In this document: one piece after another, positions 61,451 to 64,000 of the stretch | How the letters are laid out: each line of letters opens with the position of its first letter | Position numbering within the stretch: the first letter of the stretch is position 1 | From: JAFMJV01 sp963800275 | Lineage (GTDB): Bacteria > Chloroflexota > Limnocylindria > Limnocylindrales > CSP1-4 | Length of the DNA stretch: 64,000 nucleotides | Assembly (NCBI GenBank): GCA_963800275.1 | Contig: CAWDAI010000008.1 | Coordinates: 124,001-188,000 of the forward strand | Direction: 5' to 3' | The notes under the pieces: model-generated | What the model was told of the DNA's origin: nothing | What the model saw: the letters and a program-made list of their open reading frames with translations, nothing else | The model's database searches: none | Translations under genes and position numbers: made by a program

Positions 61451-61900
61451 CTACATCGTGAGCTGCGAACGCAGCATCCAGGCGGCCTTCTCGATCTCGT
61501 CGGTGATGCCGATGAGGATGTCCTGGCTGACCGGGTCCTGGTCGCCGACGGCGAGGATGCGCTCCTTGAGGCGCACGGCCACGGTGTCCATGGCCTGGGT
61601 CATGCGCTGGACGGCCTCGGTGGCGGGCACGAAGCCGACCGGGAAGGGCGGCAGCTCGCTGCCGTCAGCCACGGTCTCCGCTCGTCCGTCCGGGGCGGCG
61701 CCCATGGTGGCGATGCGCTCGGCGACGCGATCCGACGCCATGCGCGCGAGGTCCACGATCTCGTCCAGCTCGAGGTGGACCGAGCGGAATTGGGGGCCGA
61801 CCACATTCCAGTGGGCCTGCTTGCCCACCAGCGACAGGTCGACGAGCTCTACCAGGGATGCCTGCAGGGCCTGGGCGACGGCTTCGTTCGGGGTGCTCAC
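61451..61900 (-). CDS. dps: Dps-family ferritin-like protein
   Basis: A 149-residue Dps, forming 12-subunit iron-storing cages that protect DNA. The ferroxidase motif is KQAHWNVVGPQFRSVHLELDEIVD, with the His/His/Asp/Glu positions of the intersubunit site; a C-terminal helix (DILIGITDEIEKAAWMLRSQL) completes the four-helix bundle. There is no Lys-rich DNA-binding tail. The start is a GTG at 61900. Confidence 0.93.
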   Translation of the reverse strand: MSTPNEAVAQALQASLVELVDLSLVGKQAHWNVVGPQFRSVHLELDEIVDLARMASDRVAERIATMGAAPDGRAETVADGSELPPFPVGFVPATEAVQRMTQAMDTVAVRLKERILAVGDQDPVSQDILIGITDEIEKAAWMLRSQLTM

Positions 61901-61956
61901 GGCTGACTCCTCAGTGGCTATGCGTCGATGACCGATCGATGGGGGACCAGGCCATG

Positions 61957-62706
61957 CTACGCGCTCCCGGCGGTGACTCCGTACCGCGCCAGTCGACCCC
62001 AGAGCGACTCTGCGTGCAACGCCATCTGGCCGTCCTCGTCGTGCCGGAAGAAGACGTAGGCGTCTCGCCCGCCATCGAGCACCGCCTCGATCCGATCGCT
62101 CCAGCGATCGAGATCCGAGGGGCTGTAGGACGTCCGCCGCAAGCGCAGGTAGAGGAAGGCGCCGGGGGTCTCCAGCCCGGGTTCCGCGCGATCGTTCCAG
62201 TCGGCCGCCGCGATGGCCACCCCGGCCTCACCCGCGCGCACCCGCACCGCCCGCTCGTCCCAGCTGGGATGGGGCAGCTCGATCGCCAGCGGGAGCGCGC
62301 CGGGCCAGGCTCGAAGCACCCGCTCCAGCGCTTCGTCATCGCGTTCCATCGAGCCGCGGGCAGAGAGCAGCACCGGACCGATGCGTTCGCCGAAGGCGGC
62401 GAACGCGTTCGTCAGCCACTCGAACGAGGCGCTCGGGTCCTGGCCGGACCAGGCGCGCCACGACGTGCCGCGCTGGGCCTTGGGGCAGAAGCGGAACGTG
62501 GCCGGCGTCTCCCGCAGCCACTTTTCCACCTGCTCCGGTGGCGGGCGCTTGTAGAAGGTGCTGTTGAGCTCGACCGCCGGCAGGCGAGCCGCGTAGGCCT
62601 CGAGCAGCTTGCGGCTGGCCCGACCGGGGGCATAGAAGCGGGGCACCCACGAGGGATAGGCGAAGCCGCTGGTCCCGACGTACAGATGGCCGGTCGTGTC
62701 GCTCAC
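61957..62706 (-). CDS. DUF72 (YecE-like) protein
   Basis: A 249-residue TIM-barrel-like protein of the DUF72/YecE family. The opening LYVGTSGFAYPSWVPRFYAP, YAARLPAVELNSTFYKRPP and FYKRPPPEQVEKWLRETP are typical, as is the C-terminal DAYVFFRHDEDGQMALHAE. Function unknown; some homologues are implicated in DNA repair or metal handling without proof. GTG start at 62706. Confidence 0.9.
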   Translation of the reverse strand: MSDTTGHLYVGTSGFAYPSWVPRFYAPGRASRKLLEAYAARLPAVELNSTFYKRPPPEQVEKWLRETPATFRFCPKAQRGTSWRAWSGQDPSASFEWLTNAFAAFGERIGPVLLSARGSMERDDEALERVLRAWPGALPLAIELPHPSWDERAVRVRAGEAGVAIAAADWNDRAEPGLETPGAFLYLRLRRTSYSPSDLDRWSDRIEAVLDGGRDAYVFFRHDEDGQMALHAESLWGRLARYGVTAGSA

Positions 62707-62806
62707 CGCCAGAGCCTAGTGCGCATCAGCCGCGAGCGTGGTCCGAGGCTCGGACCTCGTCCGGCTGCCCGTCGCGGGGCAAGCGGTGCGAGCCGAGCGA
62801 GCCAGC

Positions 62807-63922
62807 TCAGTCGTCGTCCGCTGCTCGGAGGGACTCGGCCGGGTCGGGAGGGACGTCCCCGGCCATGGGTGCGGCGTAGGCGTCCGCGTCGGTGGCGGCG
62901 ATCACCGGCCGGCGACGGCCGAACGGCCCGCGCCCGCCGAGGTTGGCGTTGACCAGCACCACGCCCGCGATGATGAAGCCGGCACCGGCCAGCTCCAGCG
63001 GGCGCAGCCGCTCGCCGAGCACGATGAAGCCGAGGGCGATGGCCACCACCGGGATGACGTAGGTGACGAGCGTGGTGCGGGTGGCGCCCCAGCGTTCGAT
63101 GATGCGAAAGAAGAGCAGGTAGGCGACGGCGGTGCCGAGGCCGCCGAGCCAGAGCAGTCCGACCCAGCCGACGGGACTGTGCGGCACGTGCAGCAGCCCC
63201 TCAGGCGGGCGCTCGAAGACCAGCGCGAGCAGGCTGATCATGACGAAGGCGGCAAAGGTCGAGCCCAGCGCGGTCTCCACCGGCAGGGGAGCCCTGGTGC
63301 TGCCGTCGGGCCGCCTGATGATGGGCTGGCCGGCGATGCGGCGGCGGGTGTAGACCGAGGCGATGCCGTAGGACATCGCGGCGCCGGCCACCGCCAGCAT
63401 GCCCACCACCGCGAGCGCAGCGTTCGAATCCGTGCCGGCGGCGCCCAGGCTGGGCAGGGCCAGCAGGACCACGCCGACGAACCCGACGATCAGGCCACCA
63501 AAACGGGGGATCGTGATCCGTTCGTCGGCGAGGGCCACGGTCGCGAAGATCATGGTGTAGAGCGGCACCATGGCATTGAGGATGGAGGCCACGCCCGAGT
63601 CGATGTACTGCTGGCCCCAGGCGATGAGCGAGAAGGGGATGACGATGTTGGTGGCGGCCAGGAACCCCATCCGCTTCCACAGGTCCCAGTGCAGCGGCAG
63701 TCGCCCGCCCCGGGCGTAGAGGAAGGCTGCCAGCAGGACGGCCCCGAACAGCGTGCGCAGGCTCACCAGCGTCAAGGGCGGCACGCCCTCGTCGAGGATG
63801 AGCGCGATCCACACGAAGGAGCTGCCCCAGATCGCGGAGAGCAGCAGGAACATGGCCCACGTACGAGGGTCGTTGCCAGAGGAGATCGCGGTGGGCTGGG
63901 CGCTGGGCGCCGGACGGGTCAC
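62807..63922 (-). CDS. EamA/DMT-family transporter
   Basis: A 371-residue transporter with ten helices in two EamA repeats (about residues 25-155 and 175-325). LLSAIWGSSFVWIALILDEG (first repeat) and GGLGTAVAYLLFFRIIERWGATR (second repeat) are typical of the drug/metabolite transporter superfamily, and WGQQYIDSGVASILNAMVP is a family hallmark. It exports an unknown small metabolite. The C-terminal tail of 40 residues is charged. GTG start at 63922. Confidence 0.92.
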   Translation of the reverse strand: MTRPAPSAQPTAISSGNDPRTWAMFLLLSAIWGSSFVWIALILDEGVPPLTLVSLRTLFGAVLLAAFLYARGGRLPLHWDLWKRMGFLAATNIVIPFSLIAWGQQYIDSGVASILNAMVPLYTMIFATVALADERITIPRFGGLIVGFVGVVLLALPSLGAAGTDSNAALAVVGMLAVAGAAMSYGIASVYTRRRIAGQPIIRRPDGSTRAPLPVETALGSTFAAFVMISLLALVFERPPEGLLHVPHSPVGWVGLLWLGGLGTAVAYLLFFRIIERWGATRTTLVTYVIPVVAIALGFIVLGERLRPLELAGAGFIIAGVVLVNANLGGRGPFGRRRPVIAATDADAYAAPMAGDVPPDPAESLRAADDD

Positions 63923-63984
63923 GGAGTCTCCGATGCTAGTGGAAACCGAGCCGCCCGCGGCGGGACCGGCGTTACCATCGGTCC

Positions 63985-64000
63985 ATGCATCGCTACGACC
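63985..64000 (+). CDS. Possible start of the next gene, truncated by the window
   Basis: An ATG at 63985 begins MHRYD before the window ends. It is divergent from the EamA gene. Only 16 bases are visible, so it is only a guess. Confidence 0.25.

Overview
The window is a gene-dense (about 70% G+C by eye) bacterial chromosome segment with mostly short spacers and many ATGA/GTGA stop-start overlaps. The use of F420-type enzymes (two luciferase-like oxidoreductases and a deazaflavin-type nitroreductase), a mycobacterial-type RpiB, many GTG starts, a GerW/YtfJ-like protein and a glycine-linked zinc-ribbon protein suggest a high-GC Chloroflexota or Actinobacteriota lineage. I lean to Chloroflexota, but nothing in the window settles this. 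There are no rRNA, tRNA, CRISPR, phage or insertion-sequence features that I can support. The first 250 bases carry several apparent single-base insertions, as would be expected at an assembly edge.

Layout. 1-14 kb: end of an MMPL exporter; a haem/iron/cobalamin-type ABC importer (binding protein, permease, ATPase); a series of small housekeeping genes (GerW-like, flavodoxin, rpiB, LOG, YHS, zinc ribbon); a TlpA-like thioredoxin divergent from a type-1 copper protein; a seven-iron ferredoxin; a NatAB-like ABC exporter whose ATPase gene is frameshifted; a BtuF-like binding protein; a zinc-ribbon methyltransferase; an F420-type oxidoreductase; and proC. 15.6-24.7 kb: a class III aminotransferase followed by a complete NMT1/THI5-type ABC importer, then a convergent block with a MetE-C-like protein, an SDR, a PfkB kinase and upp. 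24.8-28.6 kb: asparaginase, a J-domain protein, gltX and an NTF2-like protein.

28.6-51.8 kb is a phosphate and polyphosphate region. It has a PhoB/PhoR-like two-component pair, pstSCAB-phoU with arsC and a SixA-like phosphatase in the same run, a Pho-box-like array of 11-base repeats before pstS, ppk1 overlapping a CYTH-CHAD protein, a Ppx/GppA phosphatase, an unusual P-type ATPase and PPK2. An arginine deiminase set (arcC, arcB, arcA) and an S9 peptidase lie inside this region.

51.8-58.3 kb is the most interesting part: a compact bacterial microcompartment operon on the minus strand. It runs SorC-type regulator, RpiB homologue, DeoC, divergent tandem-BMC protein, BMC-H, BMC-P, CoA-acylating aldehyde dehydrogenase, BMC-T, BMC-P, BMC-P. 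The enzymes match the sugar-phosphate-utilising (SPU) type of microcompartment, in which deoxyribose 5-phosphate would be cleaved to glyceraldehyde 3-phosphate and acetaldehyde, with the aldehyde converted to acetyl-CoA inside the shell. A consensus-like promoter and an 18-base dyad lie just before the regulator. The window ends with an F420-type oxidoreductase, a TerB-like protein, a CNNM/CorC-like membrane protein, Dps, a DUF72 protein and an EamA transporter.
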